From: Paludibacteraceae bacterium
GTDB taxonomy: Bacteria; Bacteroidota; Bacteroidia; Bacteroidales; Paludibacteraceae
NCBI GenBank assembly: GCA_017483945.1
Contig: JAFUUE010000064.1
Coordinates: 1 to 64,000 of the forward strand
Reading direction: 5' to 3'
Length of the DNA: 64,000 nt
Part shown: in pieces, positions 19,007 through 28,925 of the stretch
Layout of the letters: every line of letters begins with the position of its first letter
How positions within the stretch are numbered: position 1 is the first letter of the stretch
Translations under genes and position numbers: made by a program
The notes under the pieces: model-generated
Seen by the model: only the letters and a program-made list of their open reading frames with translations
Told to the model about the DNA's origin: nothing
The model's database searches: none

Positions 19007-19201
19007 ATGAAAACAGCTGAAATCAAAGAACTAACAACTGCTGAGATTCAGGAACGTATCGCCGCCGAAAAAGACGCACTCGTCCGCATGAAACTCAACC
19101 ACAGCATCTCTCCGCTCGACAATCCGTTGCAGATTAAGGTTGCACGCCGCACTATCGCACGTCTCGCAACAGAACTCCGTCAAAGAGAACTTAACAAGTA
19201 A
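19007..19201 (+). CDS. rpmC: 50S ribosomal protein L29
   Basis: 64 residues, two helices. L29 lies beside L23 at the tunnel exit. MKTAEIKELTTAEIQERIAA and IARLATELRQREL match the family. Standard position between rplP and rpsQ. Confidence 0.97.
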   Translation: MKTAEIKELTTAEIQERIAAEKDALVRMKLNHSISPLDNPLQIKVARRTIARLATELRQRELNK

Positions 19202-19213
19202 AAACAGTGTGAA

Positions 19214-19471
19214 ATGGAAACAAGAAATTTAAGAAAAGAACGCGTGGGTGTCGTCGTTAGCGACAAGATGGACAAAACCATCGTCGTGGCAGTACGCTGG
19301 AAAGAAAAACACCCCCTCTATGGCAAGTTTGTCAATAAAACTCGCAAGTTCCATGTTCACGACGAGAAAAACGAGTGCGGCATCGGTGATACCGTCCGCA
19401 TCATGGAAACCCGTCCGCTGAGCAAAACCGTACGTTGGCGTTTAACTCAAATCATTGAAAGGGCTAAATAA
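19214..19471 (+). CDS. rpsQ: 30S ribosomal protein S17
   Basis: 85 residues. S17 is a primary 16S rRNA binding protein. [20 protein letters not shown] and the [19 protein letters not shown] stretch are typical. rplN begins two bases after the stop. Confidence 0.98.
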   Translation: METRNLRKERVGVVVSDKMDKTIVVAVRWKEKHPLYGKFVNKTRKFHVHDEKNECGIGDTVRIMETRPLSKTVRWRLTQIIERAK

Positions 19472-19473
19472 TT

Positions 19474-19839
19474 ATGGTACAGCAAGAATCAAGACTTATC
19501 GTTGCGGATAACTCCGGAGCCAAAGAAGCGCTCTGCATCCGCGTTCTCGGGGGCACGAAAAAACGCTACGCTTCCCTCGGTGACACTATCGTCGTTGCTG
19601 TCAAAGGTGTTATCCCTTCCAGCGATATGAAGGACGGTACCGTCAGCCGCGCTATCGTCGTACGGGTCAAAAAAGAAGTACGACGACCCGACGGTAGCTA
19701 CATCCGATTCGACGACAACGCATGTGTCCTCGTTAATAACGCCGGCGAAATACGCGGATCACGTATCTTCGGACCCGTGGCACGCGAACTCCGCCAGACC
19801 AATATGAAGATTATCTCTCTTGCACCCGAGGTGCTCTAA
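19474..19839 (+). CDS. rplN: 50S ribosomal protein L14
   Basis: 121 residues. L14 forms an intersubunit bridge and is the docking site of the silencing factor Rsf[21 protein letters not shown] and the [13 protein letters not shown] end are characteristic. Confidence 0.99.
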   Translation: MVQQESRLIVADNSGAKEALCIRVLGGTKKRYASLGDTIVVAVKGVIPSSDMKDGTVSRAIVVRVKKEVRRPDGSYIRFDDNACVLVNNAGEIRGSRIFGPVARELRQTNMKIISLAPEVL

Positions 19840-19859
19840 TCATCTAATCTCTGTTCAAT

Positions 19860-20168
19860 ATGGCTAAATTGCATATTAAAAAGGGTGATGTCGTTTACGT
19901 AAACGCCGGTGCTTCCAAAGGAAAAACCGGACGGGTGCTCGAAGTCCTCGTCGACAAACAACGCGCTATCGTTGAAGGCGTCAATATGGTCAGCAAAGCG
20001 ACCAAACCCAATGCTAAAAATCCGCAAGGCGGAATCGTAAAACAAGAGGCTCCTATCCATATCTCCAACCTCAACCCTCTCGAGGACGGAAAACCCGTCC
20101 GCGTCGGACGGGTACTCAAGGATGGAAAACTGGTCCGAGTAAGTAAAAAAACTGGTAAAGAAATCTGA
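19860..20168 (+). CDS. rplX: 50S ribosomal protein L24
   Basis: 102 residues. L24 is an early 50S assembly protein with a KOW motif, seen as [20 protein letters not shown] near the N-terminus. rplE starts two bases after the stop. Confidence 0.98.
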   Translation: MAKLHIKKGDVVYVNAGASKGKTGRVLEVLVDKQRAIVEGVNMVSKATKPNAKNPQGGIVKQEAPIHISNLNPLEDGKPVRVGRVLKDGKLVRVSKKTGKEI

Positions 20169-20170
20169 TA

Positions 20171-20713
20171 ATGAATACTGCAAGCTTAAAACAAGACTAC
20201 CAGGAACGTATCGTCCCGGTACTCATGAAAGAGTTCGGATACACTACCGTCATGCAGTGCCCGAAGCTTGAGAAAATCGTTCTCAACCAGGGACTCGGAG
20301 AAGCCGTCGCCGATAAGAAAATTATCGACGTCGCACTCCAGGAAATGACACTTATCGCCGGCCAAAAAGCTGTAGCCACTCTCTCTAAAAAGGATATTGC
20401 TCAGTTCAAAGTGCGTAAAAAAATGCCCATCGGCGTGCGCGTTACACTCCGGGGAGAACGTATGTATGAGTTCCTCGAAAGACTCGTACGCGTCGCTCTC
20501 CCACGTATCCGCGACTTCAAAGGCATCGCTAACAAAATGGACGGCCGTGGTAACTATACTCTCGGCATCCAAGAGCAAATCATCTTCCCCGAAATCAACA
20601 TTGATAACATCACCAAACTGCTCGGTATGAACATCACGTTCGTCACTACCGCTAATACCGACAAGGAAGGCTTCGCCCTCCTCCGTGAGTTTGGCTTACC
20701 CTTTAAGAAGTAA
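20171..20713 (+). CDS. rplE: 50S ribosomal protein L5
   Basis: 180 residues. L5 binds 5S rRNA and contacts P-site t[22 protein letters not shown], the [19 protein letters not shown] loop and the [14 protein letters not shown] motif are conserved. rpsN follows after six bases. Confidence 0.99.
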   Translation: MNTASLKQDYQERIVPVLMKEFGYTTVMQCPKLEKIVLNQGLGEAVADKKIIDVALQEMTLIAGQKAVATLSKKDIAQFKVRKKMPIGVRVTLRGERMYEFLERLVRVALPRIRDFKGIANKMDGRGNYTLGIQEQIIFPEINIDNITKLLGMNITFVTTANTDKEGFALLREFGLPFKK

Positions 20714-20719
20714 TCCACT

Positions 20720-20989
20720 ATGGCAAAAGAATCAATGAAAGCCCGAGAGGTCAAACGTGCCGCACTCTGCGCTAAATACGCGCAAAAACGTGCCGAACTC
20801 CTCAAAGCAGGGGACTATGAGGGTCTCCAAGCATTGCCCAAAAACGCCAGCCCCGTGAGACTGCACAACCGCTGCAAAATCACCGGACGACCCAAAGGAT
20901 ACATGCGCGTGTTCGGACTCAGCCGTATCCAGTTCCGCGAAATGGCATCCAAAGGACTCATCCCGGGCGTCAAAAAAGCAAGCTGGTAA
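20720..20989 (+). CDS. rpsN: 30S ribosomal protein S14, zinc-independent form
   Basis: 89 residues. S14 is a late-assembling 30S head protein. The long form without paired CxxC zinc ligands is seen (single Cys residues in RAALCAKY and [11 protein letters not shown]), with the C-terminal signature [19 protein letters not shown]. Its stop is followed not by rpsH but by a 225-base spacer containing two 11-bp repeat arrays, which is unusual for the spc operon. Confidence 0.98.
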   Translation: MAKESMKAREVKRAALCAKYAQKRAELLKAGDYEGLQALPKNASPVRLHNRCKITGRPKGYMRVFGLSRIQFREMASKGLIPGVKKASW

Positions 20990-21024
20990 TATCCATTGTT
21001 GAATATGTCAAATACCAAGCGCCT

Positions 21025-21107
21025 AACAGACCTGGAACAGACCTGGAACAGACCTGAACGCGTAACAACACCGTTACCTGACCGTTACCTGACCATTACC
21101 TGAACCA
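21025..21107 (+). repeat. 11-bp arrays inside the spc operon (rpsN-rpsH spacer)
   Basis: AGACCTGGAAC is repeated about three times, then one transitional unit, then CGTTACCTGAC about three times. All stay in a single 11-base register. The same two unit types occur in the gaps at 3.6-3.9 kb and 53.3-53.5 kb, and the first also at 43.3 kb. A weak stem-loop and AT-rich DNA follow before rpsH. Confidence 0.9.
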
Positions 21108-21178
21108 GGAAACTGCAAACAGCGCAAAGGTATTTTGACATAAACAACAAATCAACTCATTTTATTAATTAAATATTG

Positions 21179-21193
21179 TCCCGACAGGCGGGA
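21179..21193 (+). promoter_or_regulatory. Small stem-loop before rpsH
   Basis: TCCCG-ACAGG-CGGGA followed by TTAATTT, 22 bases before the rpsH start. It could be a weak terminator, an RNA-processing site or a regulatory leader; nothing decides between these. Confidence 0.35.
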
Positions 21194-21214
21194 TTAATTT
21201 AACAACAAATCATT

Positions 21215-21610
21215 ATGACAGATCCTATCGCAGATTATCTGACTCGACTCAGAAATGCAATCAAAGCAGGACATCGCGTCGTCGAAATCCCTGCTTCGAA
21301 TCTGAAGAAAGAGATCACGCGAATCTTGTTCGAGAAAGGATACATCCTCTCCTACAAGTTCGTCGAAGATGGACCTCAGGGTACTATCAAAGTCGCCCTG
21401 AAGTATGATCCGGTTAACAAAGTTAACGCCATCAAAAGTTTACAACGCGTCTCTACACCCGGCCTTCGTAAGTACGTCGGATACCGCGACATGCCACGCG
21501 TCCTCAATGGACTCGGCATCGCTATCCTCTCTACTTCCAAAGGGGTGATGACCAACAAGGAAGCCCTCGGACAAAAACTCGGAGGCGAGGTTATTTGTTA
21601 TGTTTATTAA
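21215..21610 (+). CDS. rpsH: 30S ribosomal protein S8
   Basis: 131 residues. S8 binds the central domain of 16S rRNA and in E. coli represses the spc operon. MTDPIADYLTRLRNAIKAGH and the signature STSKGVMTNKEALGQKLGGE are present. The 225-base spacer with repeats upstream may alter its coupling to rpsN. Confidence 0.99.
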   Translation: MTDPIADYLTRLRNAIKAGHRVVEIPASNLKKEITRILFEKGYILSYKFVEDGPQGTIKVALKYDPVNKVNAIKSLQRVSTPGLRKYVGYRDMPRVLNGLGIAILSTSKGVMTNKEALGQKLGGEVICYVY

Positions 21611-21627
21611 TTTAGGAGGAAGTAACA

Positions 21628-22185
21628 ATGTCAAGAATCGGAAAATTGCCTATTGCTATCCCTGCTGGCGTAACAGTAACCGTTAGCAACGACAACGTAG
21701 TGACCGTCAAAGGACCCAAAGGCGAACTCACTCAAACTGTCGACCCCATCATCTCCGTCAACGTAGAAGGCGCCGTCTGCCACGTCACACGACCCAACGA
21801 CGAGAAAGAATCCAGAGCCAAACACGGACTCTATCGCGCACTCATCCATAACATGGTCGTAGGCGTCAGCGAAGGGTACAAGAAAACTCTCGAACTCGTC
21901 GGAGTCGGATACCGCGTCGAACTCGCGCAACCGCAGGTGCTTAACTTTACTCTCGGATATACTCACCCCATCTACCTCGGACTCCCCAAAGAAGTCAAAG
22001 TGGAAACCAAATCCGAACGTAACCAAAACCCGCTCGTAATGCTGGAATCCGCGGATAAACAACTCCTTGGACAAGTGTGCGCTAAAATACGCTCCTTCCG
22101 TAAACCCGAACCCTATAAGGGCAAAGGTATTCGCTTCCAAGGTGAAGTCGTACGTCGTAAAGCTGGTAAATCGGCTGGTAAATAA
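21628..22185 (+). CDS. rplF: 50S ribosomal protein L6
   Basis: 185 residues. L6 is near the factor-binding site of the 50S subunit. MSRIGKLPIAIPAGVTV and the C-terminal KIRSFRKPEPYKGKGIRF signature are conserved. AGGAGG lies about ten bases before the start, a clear Shine-Dalgarno-like site. Confidence 0.99.
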   Translation: MSRIGKLPIAIPAGVTVTVSNDNVVTVKGPKGELTQTVDPIISVNVEGAVCHVTRPNDEKESRAKHGLYRALIHNMVVGVSEGYKKTLELVGVGYRVELAQPQVLNFTLGYTHPIYLGLPKEVKVETKSERNQNPLVMLESADKQLLGQVCAKIRSFRKPEPYKGKGIRFQGEVVRRKAGKSAGK

Positions 22186-22202
22186 ATAGAAAGGAATAAG
22201 CT

Positions 22203-22547
22203 ATGAATCAGAAAATTGAAAGAAGACTCCGTATAAAGGCCTCCATCCGTACCAAAGTGTCCGGAACGGCCGAGCGTCCTCGTCTGACCGTATTCCGCTC
22301 CAATAGCCAGATTTACGCTCAGATCATCGACGATACCAAAGGAGTGACACTCGCTTCCGCTTCGTCACTCAAAATCACAGACAAAATTACCAAGAGCGAG
22401 AAAGCCGCTAAAGTGGGCACCCTCATCGCCGAAGCTGCTAAAGCTGCAGGCATCGAGACCGTCGTCTTCGACCGTAACGGCTACCTCTATCACGGACGTG
22501 TTAAATCATTGGCAGACGCTGCTCGCGAAGCAGGCCTCAAATTCTAA
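22203..22547 (+). CDS. rplR: 50S ribosomal protein L18
   Basis: 114 residues. L18 binds 5S rRNA with L5 and L25. [20 protein letters not shown] and the [20 protein letters not shown] signature are typical. Confidence 0.98.
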   Translation: MNQKIERRLRIKASIRTKVSGTAERPRLTVFRSNSQIYAQIIDDTKGVTLASASSLKITDKITKSEKAAKVGTLIAEAAKAAGIETVVFDRNGYLYHGRVKSLADAAREAGLKF

Positions 22548-22561
22548 TCGACGACACCTGT

Positions 22562-23068
22562 ATGAATCGAGTTAAATCTACACAAGACCTGGAGCTCAAG
22601 GAGCGCCTCGTCGCTGTCAACCGAGTAACCAAAGTTACTAAAGGTGGACGCACATTCACGTTCGCTGCCATCGTCGTCGTCGGAAATGAGAACGGCATCG
22701 TTGGCTGGGGACTCGGAAAAGCAGGCGAAGTAACCGCTGCTATCAGCAAAGGTACCGAAGCCGCTAAGAAAAACCTTATCCAAGTGCCTATCCTCAAGGG
22801 AACACTCCCCCACGAGCAGTATGCTAAGTTCGGAGGCGCACGCGTCTACCTCCAACCCGCAAGCCACGGTACCGGCGTTAAGGCCGGCGGCGCTATGCGT
22901 GCCGTACTCGAGTCCGTGGGCGTTACCGACGTCTTGGCTAAAGCCAAAGGCTCGTCCAACCCCCACAACCTCGTCAAAGCTACCATCGCTGCGCTCGGTG
23001 AACTGCGGGACGCACGTACTGTCGCACAAAACCGCGGGGTTAGCCTCGAGACCGTATTCAATGGATAA
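22562..23068 (+). CDS. rpsE: 30S ribosomal protein S5
   Basis: 168 residues. S5 helps maintain translational accuracy and mRNA unwinding. The signature from [20 protein letters not shown] through [10 protein letters not shown] is intact, as is the [19 protein letters not shown] stretch. Confidence 0.99.
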   Translation: MNRVKSTQDLELKERLVAVNRVTKVTKGGRTFTFAAIVVVGNENGIVGWGLGKAGEVTAAISKGTEAAKKNLIQVPILKGTLPHEQYAKFGGARVYLQPASHGTGVKAGGAMRAVLESVGVTDVLAKAKGSSNPHNLVKATIAALGELRDARTVAQNRGVSLETVFNG

Positions 23069-23102
23069 CATGATGTTCAACCTACACTAACACGTTTGAA
23101 TT

Positions 23103-23279
23103 ATGGCAACTATCAAAATTCAGCAAGTGCGCAGCATCATCCGCTGCCCCAAAGTGCAAAAGCAGACTATGGAGGCGCTCGGCCTGCATAAAATGAATGC
23201 TGTCGTTGAGCATGAGGCTACGCCCGCTATCCTCGGTATGGTCGAGAAAGTGAAACACCTGGTTAAAGTTATTGACTAA
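23103..23279 (+). CDS. rpmD: 50S ribosomal protein L30
   Basis: 58 residues, read directly from the DNA between rpsE and rplO. The start is MATIKIQQVRSIIRCPKVQK and the end is VKHLVKVID. The small single-domain fold with the family's position between S5 and L15 makes the call secure. L30 binds 23S rRNA in the 50S subunit. Confidence 0.97.
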   Translation: MATIKIQQVRSIIRCPKVQKQTMEALGLHKMNAVVEHEATPAILGMVEKVKHLVKVID

Positions 23280-23313
23280 TTGATCGTTTAACTGTAAAAA
23301 CGCAAATAGTATT

Positions 23314-23760
23314 ATGGAATTATATAATCTGAAACCCGCTGAAGGCTCCGTCAAAACAGCCAAACGTATCGGACGTGGTGCTGGTTCGGGACTGGGAGGT
23401 ACCTCCACTCGCGGTCACAAAGGTGCCAAATCACGCTCCGGTTATTCCAAGAAAATCGGCTTCGAAGGCGGCCAGATGCCTATGCAACGCCGTCTGCCGA
23501 AGTTCGGCTTCAAGAATATCAACCGCGTGGAGTACAAAGCTATCAACCTCTCTACCATCCAGGCCCTCGCCGAGGCTAAAAACCTCGAGAAAGTCGGACT
23601 CGTAGAACTCTTCGAGGCTGGCTTCATCAATAAATCGGCACTCGTCAAAGTGCTCGGAAACGGTACCCTCACAGCCAAACTCACCGTCGAGGCTAATGCC
23701 TTCTCCAAAAGCGCTGAAGCAGCTATTACCGCTGCCGGTGGCTCTGTAGTGAAAATCTAA
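23314..23760 (+). CDS. rplO: 50S ribosomal protein L15
   Basis: 148 residues. L15 is a late 50S assembly protein. The Gly-rich N-terminus (GRGAGSGLGGTSTRGHKGA) and the GGQMPMQRRLPKFGF motif are characteristic. A perfect 12-bp stem-loop lies between this gene and secY. Confidence 0.99.
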   Translation: MELYNLKPAEGSVKTAKRIGRGAGSGLGGTSTRGHKGAKSRSGYSKKIGFEGGQMPMQRRLPKFGFKNINRVEYKAINLSTIQALAEAKNLEKVGLVELFEAGFINKSALVKVLGNGTLTAKLTVEANAFSKSAEAAITAAGGSVVKI

Positions 23761-23777
23761 TAATCGTTCACCCGACC

Positions 23778-23805
23778 TGTCAGTCAGGAACCCTCCTGAC
23801 TGACA
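23778..23805 (+). promoter_or_regulatory. Perfect 12-bp stem-loop between rplO and secY
   Basis: TGTCAGTCAGGA and TCCTGACTGACA are exact reverse complements around a four-base loop (ACCC). It begins 17 bases after the rplO stop and ends 28 before secY. No T tract follows, so partial attenuation, RNA processing or mRNA protection is as likely as termination. Confidence 0.7.
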
Positions 23806-23833
23806 ACTCGGGGAACCGAAATGTATTGGTTTT

Positions 23834-25171
23834 ATGAAATTCATTGAAACATGTAAGAATATCTGGAAGATCGAAGACCTCCGTAACCGACTCCTGACCA
23901 CACTCCTCTTTGTGCTTGTCTATCGGTTCGGATCGTTCATCGTTCTACCCGGTATTGACCCGGCGGCTTTGACGGCTCTGCAAGACCAAACGGCAGGAGG
24001 CTTGATGGCGCTGTTGGATATGTTCTCCGGTGGCGCATTCTCCAATGCCTCTATCTTCGCATTGGGTATCATGCCCTATATCTCCGCTTCTATCGTAGTG
24101 CAACTGCTCTCTATCGCAGTCCCCTACTTCCAGAAGATGCAGAAAGAAGGAGAATCCGGCCGACAGAAAATGAACCAGATTACACGCTGGCTCACCGTCG
24201 CTATCCTCTTGCTCCAAGGACCCAGCTACCTCTACAACCTCTCACACCAGATGGGAGTCGGATTCGAGACCTCTTTCGTCGTCTCATCCACACTCATCCT
24301 CTGCGCGGGCTCCATGTTCGTCATGTGGCTCGGTGAGAGAATTACCGACAAAGGTATCGGAAATGGTATCTCCTTCATCATCTTGATTGGTATCATCGCT
24401 CGCTTCCCCGGTGCACTCTTGCAGGAGTTCACCAAGCGCGTGACCGGCACCGAGACGGCAGGCGGACCTATCATCTTCGTCGCAGAGATCGTCGTCCTCA
24501 TCCTCGTCTTCGCCTTCGCTATCATGCTCGTACAAGGTACACGCAAGATACCCGTACAGTATGCCAAACGAATGGTCGGCAACCGGCAGTATGGAGGCGT
24601 GCGCCAGTATATACCCCTCAAGGTCAATGCGGCTAACGTGATGCCTATCATCTTCGCACAGGCTATCATGTTCATCCCCGTCGCACTCGCTGGACTCTTC
24701 CAGACCGAGGGAAGCAGCGCGTTCGCTATCGCCTTCATGGATAATAACGGCTTCTGGTATAACCTGGTGTTCGCTCTGCTCATCATTGCCTTCACCTATT
24801 TCTACACCGCCGTTATCATCAACCCCGTACAGATGGCTGAGAACCTCAAACTCAACAACGGATTCATCCCCGGAGTCAAACCCGGCAAGAAAACGGCTGA
24901 GTATATCGACGGCGTCATGGACCGTATCACCCTCCCCGGTAGTATCCTCCTCGCCATCATCGCTATCCTGCCCGCCTTCGCACGTATGCCCATCTTCGGC
25001 GTCGACGCCGGATTTGCACAGTTCTTCGGAGGTACAAGCCTCTTGATTATGGTAGGCGTTATTCTCGATACCCTCCAGCAAATCGAGAGCCACCTGCTCA
25101 TGCGACACTATGACGGATTCTTTGAGTCCGGTATGCGCATCAAGGGACGTTCCGGAGCTATGGCATATTGA
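23834..25171 (+). CDS. secY: Protein translocase subunit SecY
   Basis: 445 residues, about ten membrane segments. SecY is the channel of the general secretion pathway, with SecE and SecG encoded elsewhere. The GSFIVLPGIDPAAL region after the first helix, the plug-like GLMALLDMFSGGAFSNASIF, the cytoplasmic loop around RKIPVQYAKRM and the C-terminal IESHLLMRHYDGFFESG segment are family-typical. map follows after 35 bases. Confidence 0.98.
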   Translation: MKFIETCKNIWKIEDLRNRLLTTLLFVLVYRFGSFIVLPGIDPAALTALQDQTAGGLMALLDMFSGGAFSNASIFALGIMPYISASIVVQLLSIAVPYFQKMQKEGESGRQKMNQITRWLTVAILLLQGPSYLYNLSHQMGVGFETSFVVSSTLILCAGSMFVMWLGERITDKGIGNGISFIILIGIIARFPGALLQEFTKRVTGTETAGGPIIFVAEIVVLILVFAFAIMLVQGTRKIPVQYAKRMVGNRQYGGVRQYIPLKVNAANVMPIIFAQAIMFIPVALAGLFQTEGSSAFAIAFMDNNGFWYNLVFALLIIAFTYFYTAVIINPVQMAENLKLNNGFIPGVKPGKKTAEYIDGVMDRITLPGSILLAIIAILPAFARMPIFGVDAGFAQFFGGTSLLIMVGVILDTLQQIESHLLMRHYDGFFESGMRIKGRSGAMAY

Positions 25172-25206
25172 TTCGATACGAATCGTAAGGACTAAAAGAA
25201 CTAGAT

Positions 25207-25992
25207 ATGATCTTTCTCAAAACAGATGAAGAGGTTGAACTGATGCGCGCGAGCAATGACTTGCTCGGACGCACGCTGGCTGAGGTCGCCAAGCATATAC
25301 AGCCCGGCGTCACCACTGCCCGCCTCGACAAAATAGCAGAGGAGTTCATTCGCGATAACGGAGGCATCCCCTCGTGCAAAGGCTTCGAGGGATACCCCGC
25401 TGCCTTGTGCACATCAGTCAATGAGCAAGTCGTGCATGGTATCCCCTCCGAAGAGGTCGTCCTCAAAGACGGCGACATCATCTCCGTGGATACATGCGTG
25501 CTGCTCAATGGCTTCCATGGCGACTCCGCCTACACCTTCCCCGTCGGAGAGGTGAGCGATGACGTCATGCGCCTCCTGCGAACAACCAAGGAATGCCTCT
25601 ACCTGGGCATCGACTGCGCCGTCACCGGCAAACGACTCGGAGATGTCGGATTCGCCGTCCAAAACCATGCCGAGAAAAACGGATTCAGCGTCGTACGCGA
25701 GTTCGTCGGACACGGCATCGGACGAGAGATGCACGAAGACCCCGAGGTCTGCAACTACGGCAGACGAGGCAACGGCATCGTGCTCAAATCCGGCATGACT
25801 ATCGCTATCGAACCCATGATTTGCCTCGGAAGACGCAATGTCCTCATCGAAGACGACGGATGGACCGCACGTACCATCGACCGCAAACCCGCTGCACACT
25901 ACGAACTCAGCGTCTGCGTCCGAAACGGAAAAGCCGACATCCTCTCTACATTCGATTATATCCGACAAGTCCTCGGAGAACGATTCATCTGA
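25207..25992 (+). CDS. map: Methionine aminopeptidase, type I
   Basis: 261 residues. It removes the initiator Met from new proteins. The five metal ligands of the pita-bread fold can be placed: Asp in GDIISVD, Asp in GFHGDSAYTF, His in EFVGHGIGREMHEDP, Glu in IAIEPMI and Glu in HYELSVCV. There is no N-terminal zinc extension. Its place between secY and infA is usual in Bacteroidota. Confidence 0.98.
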   Translation: MIFLKTDEEVELMRASNDLLGRTLAEVAKHIQPGVTTARLDKIAEEFIRDNGGIPSCKGFEGYPAALCTSVNEQVVHGIPSEEVVLKDGDIISVDTCVLLNGFHGDSAYTFPVGEVSDDVMRLLRTTKECLYLGIDCAVTGKRLGDVGFAVQNHAEKNGFSVVREFVGHGIGREMHEDPEVCNYGRRGNGIVLKSGMTIAIEPMICLGRRNVLIEDDGWTARTIDRKPAAHYELSVCVRNGKADILSTFDYIRQVLGERFI

Positions 25993-26017
25993 TTAGGGAA
26001 ACTAAAACTATTTCATT

Positions 26018-26236
26018 ATGGCAAAACAAGATTCTATCGAAGTGGACGGCACTATCACCGAAGCATTGTCCAACGCAATGTTCCGAGTGCAACTCGAGAG
26101 CGGACACGTCATCACGGCCCATATCTCCGGTAAAATGCGTATGCACTACATCAAAATCCTACCCGGAGACCGCGTCAAAGTCGAGATGAGTCCCTACGAT
26201 TTGACAAAAGGAAGAATATCTTTCCGTTACAAATAA
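26018..26236 (+). CDS. infA: Translation initiation factor IF-1
   Basis: 72 residues, one OB fold. IF-1 binds the 30S A site during initiation. [20 protein letters not shown], the [20 protein letters not shown] core and the [15 protein letters not shown] end are standard. Confidence 0.99.
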   Translation: MAKQDSIEVDGTITEALSNAMFRVQLESGHVITAHISGKMRMHYIKILPGDRVKVEMSPYDLTKGRISFRYK

Positions 26237-26278
26237 TCAGGAGCCCCTCTTCCGATGGCTCCCTAAAAAACTACTCTT

Positions 26279-26395
26279 ATGAAAGTTAGAGCATCTGTAA
26301 AGAAGCGCAACGCGGACTGCAAAATCGTCCGCCGTAAAGGCAAATTGTACGTAATCAACAAAAAAGAACCCAAAATGAAGATGCGTCAGGGATAA
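26279..26395 (+). CDS. rpmJ: 50S ribosomal protein L36, zinc-less form
   Basis: 38 residues, found between infA and rpsM. It starts [19 protein letters not shown] and ends KMKMRQG. Zinc-binding L36 has three Cys and one His; here only one Cys remains, so this is the form that does not bind zinc, which is common in this phylum. A small stem (GGAGCC / GGCTCC) lies in the spacer before it. Confidence 0.96.
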   Translation: MKVRASVKKRNADCKIVRRKGKLYVINKKEPKMKMRQG

Positions 26396-26442
26396 GCATC
26401 TCCTCTTGGCTATTAGAAACAAATATCCCAAAGTAAATAATT

Positions 26443-26823
26443 ATGGCTATAAGAATTGTCGGTGTAGATCTGCCGCAAAACAAGTGCGGAGAAGTCGGAT
26501 TGACTTACATCTACGGAATAGGTCGTTCACGCGCAAAGAAAATCCTGGCCGAGGCAGGCGTTGACCCAAGCATCAAAGTGCAGGATTGGACGGATGACCA
26601 AGCAGCAAAGATTCGTGAGATTATCGGAGCCAACTACAAGGTCGAAGGTGATCTCCGTTCTGAGGTTCAACTCAATATCAAACGTCTGATGGATATCGGT
26701 TGCTACCGTGGAGTTCGTCACCGCCTCGGACTGCCTGTCCGCGGCCAGAGCACCAAAAATAACGCCCGCACGCGCAAGGGCAAAAAGAAAACGGTTGCAA
26801 ACAAGAAAAAAGCAACAAAGTAA
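26443..26823 (+). CDS. rpsM: 30S ribosomal protein S13
   Basis: 126 residues. S13 bridges the subunits and contacts the P-site t[23 protein letters not shown], the [14 protein letters not shown] helix-hairpin-helix motif and the [20 protein letters not shown] signature are present, followed by a Lys-rich tail. Confidence 0.99.
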   Translation: MAIRIVGVDLPQNKCGEVGLTYIYGIGRSRAKKILAEAGVDPSIKVQDWTDDQAAKIREIIGANYKVEGDLRSEVQLNIKRLMDIGCYRGVRHRLGLPVRGQSTKNNARTRKGKKKTVANKKKATK

Positions 26824-26851
26824 TCAACCCTAAAATTCATCAAACTACATT

Positions 26852-27241
26852 ATGGCAAAGAAAACAGTTGCAGCCAAGAAGCGCGTCGTTAAAATTGACG
26901 GCGTAGGCCAACTCCACGTCATGTCCTCTTTCAATAACGTGATCGTCACGGTCGCTAACGGCGACGGACAGGTCATCAGTTGGTCTTCTGCCGGTAAAAT
27001 GGGCTTCCGTGGCTCCAAAAAGAATACTCCCTATGCTGCGCAAATGGCAGCGCAGGACTGCTGCAAGGTCGCTTTCGACCTCGGACTGCGTAAAGTCAAA
27101 GCTTACGTCAAAGGACCCGGACAAGGACGCGAAAGCGCTATCCGCGCATGCGTCGCCGCTGGCATCGACGTCACCGAAATCGTGGACGTTACACCCATGC
27201 CCCACAACGGATGCCGCCCCCCGAAACGCCGCCGCGTATAA
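26852..27241 (+). CDS. rpsK: 30S ribosomal protein S11
   Basis: 129 residues. S11 forms part of the mRNA exit site with S7. The core ([40 protein letters not shown]) and the [18 protein letters not shown] end are conserved. Confidence 0.99.
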   Translation: MAKKTVAAKKRVVKIDGVGQLHVMSSFNNVIVTVANGDGQVISWSSAGKMGFRGSKKNTPYAAQMAAQDCCKVAFDLGLRKVKAYVKGPGQGRESAIRACVAAGIDVTEIVDVTPMPHNGCRPPKRRRV

Positions 27242-27281
27242 TCAACTATCATTGTTAAATCCTCAATTCTAAATCAATATT

Positions 27282-27887
27282 ATGGCAAGATATATAGGTC
27301 CTAAATCACGTATCGCACGCCGCTTTGGAGAGCCCATCTTCGGACCCGACAAAGTACTCGACCGTCGAAACTATGCCCCCGGACAGCACGGCGTTAACCG
27401 CCGCAAGAAAACTTCCGAGTACGGAATGCAGCTCGCTGAAAAGCAGAAAGCCAAATACTCCTACGGAGTCCTCGAACGCCAGTTCCGACTCCTCTTCGCT
27501 AAAGCACAGCGCGCCAAAGGTATCACCGGCGAAATCCTGCTCCAACTCCTCGAAAGCCGACTCGACAATATCGTCTATCGCATGGGCGTTGCGCCTACTC
27601 GCGCTGCCGCACGTCAGCTCGTCAGCCACAGACACATCACCGTCGACGGGAAGGTGGTTAATATCCCCTCCTTCGAAGTGAAACCCGGTATGGTCGTCGC
27701 TGTCCGCGAAAAATCCAAATCTCTCGAGGTTATCGCCGCTTCACTCGAAGGGTTCAACCACAGCAAGTACAGCTGGATCGAGTGGAATGAGGCTGAGAAA
27801 GCAGGTAAGTATCTGAATGTGCCTCAACGTGAGGAGATTCCGGAGAACATCAAGGAACAGTTAATCGTCGAGTTGTATTCAAAATAA
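27282..27887 (+). CDS. rpsD: 30S ribosomal protein S4
   Basis: 201 residues. S4 nucleates 30S assembly and affects decoding fidelity. It lacks the N-terminal CxxC zinc motif. The S4 RNA-binding domain signature [20 protein letters not shown] followed by [13 protein letters not shown] is intact. rpoA begins 13 bases downstream. Confidence 0.99.
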   Translation: MARYIGPKSRIARRFGEPIFGPDKVLDRRNYAPGQHGVNRRKKTSEYGMQLAEKQKAKYSYGVLERQFRLLFAKAQRAKGITGEILLQLLESRLDNIVYRMGVAPTRAAARQLVSHRHITVDGKVVNIPSFEVKPGMVVAVREKSKSLEVIAASLEGFNHSKYSWIEWNEAEKAGKYLNVPQREEIPENIKEQLIVELYSK

Positions 27888-27900
27888 AATAAATAAATTC

Positions 27901-28893
27901 ATGGCAATATTAAATTTCATCAAACCTGACAAGGTTATCATGTTGGAGTCGAGCAACACGAAAGGCGTCTTCGAATTTCGTCCGCTCGAGCCGGGGTATG
28001 GTATCACAGTTGGTAACGCTATCCGACGCGTACTCCTCAGTTCGCTCGAGGGATACGCCATCTGCTCGATACGAATCAGTGGTATTGATCATGAATTTGC
28101 TACTATCCCCGGGGTCATCACGGATGTCACTAACCTGATTCTCAATCTCAAACAAGTACGCTTCGCACTCAAGGAAGGCTCCGACGCTACGCAGGAGACT
28201 ATACACCTCCACGTCGCTAACACCGTCTCCTTCAATGCCGCTGCACTCAACGACGCGCTCCAGAACTTCGAGGTCCTCAACCCCGAACTCCAACTCGCCG
28301 AGTGCGACGAAAGCGCCGACTTCGAGATAGAAATCACTATCAACAAAGGACGAGGATATGTCCCCGCTGACGAAAACCACCACTCCGGTGACGCCATCGG
28401 TACCCTCGCTATCGATAGTATCTACACGCCTATCCGTAACGTACGCTTCGCCATCGACCAGTACCGCGTCGAGCAACGAACCGACTACGAGAAACTGACG
28501 CTCGAGATTACTACCGACGGCAGCATCGCACCGAAAGACGCTCTCACCGAGGCCGCTAAAATCCTTATCTACCACTTCATGCTCTTCTCCGACGAACGTA
28601 TCGTACTCGAGGAAGAAGTCAAGAAACCCGTCAACGCACTCGACGAGGAACTGCTCCGAATGAGACAACTCCTCAACCAGAGACTGCAGGATATGGACCT
28701 CAGCGTACGAGCACTCAACTGCCTCAAAGCAGCCGAAGTGGACACCCTCGGAGAACTCGTTAAGTATCACCGCGCTGACCTGCTCAAGTTCCGTAACTTC
28801 GGTAAGAAATCACTCACCGAACTCGACGAACTCCTCGAACGAAACGGACTGGCTTTCGGCATGGATATTAGCAGATACAAACTCAACGAATAA
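27901..28893 (+). CDS. rpoA: RNA polymerase alpha subunit
   Basis: 330 residues. Alpha dimerises to start RNA polymerase assembly and its C-terminal domain contacts UP elements and activators. The N-terminal domain ([20 protein letters not shown]) and a C-terminal domain with [20 protein letters not shown] and [14 protein letters not shown] helix-hairpin-helix motifs are complete. Standard position between rpsD and rplQ. Confidence 0.99.
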   Translation: MAILNFIKPDKVIMLESSNTKGVFEFRPLEPGYGITVGNAIRRVLLSSLEGYAICSIRISGIDHEFATIPGVITDVTNLILNLKQVRFALKEGSDATQETIHLHVANTVSFNAAALNDALQNFEVLNPELQLAECDESADFEIEITINKGRGYVPADENHHSGDAIGTLAIDSIYTPIRNVRFAIDQYRVEQRTDYEKLTLEITTDGSIAPKDALTEAAKILIYHFMLFSDERIVLEEEVKKPVNALDEELLRMRQLLNQRLQDMDLSVRALNCLKAAEVDTLGELVKYHRADLLKFRNFGKKSLTELDELLERNGLAFGMDISRYKLNE

Positions 28894-28925
28894 TATTCCA
28901 AACACTCAATTATTGATTTCACATT

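Noticed and set aside
21131..21138. Possible promoter (TATTTTGA) before rpsH
   Set aside because: It lacks one T of TANNTTTG and has no TTG 20 bases upstream, unlike the seven accepted promoters.
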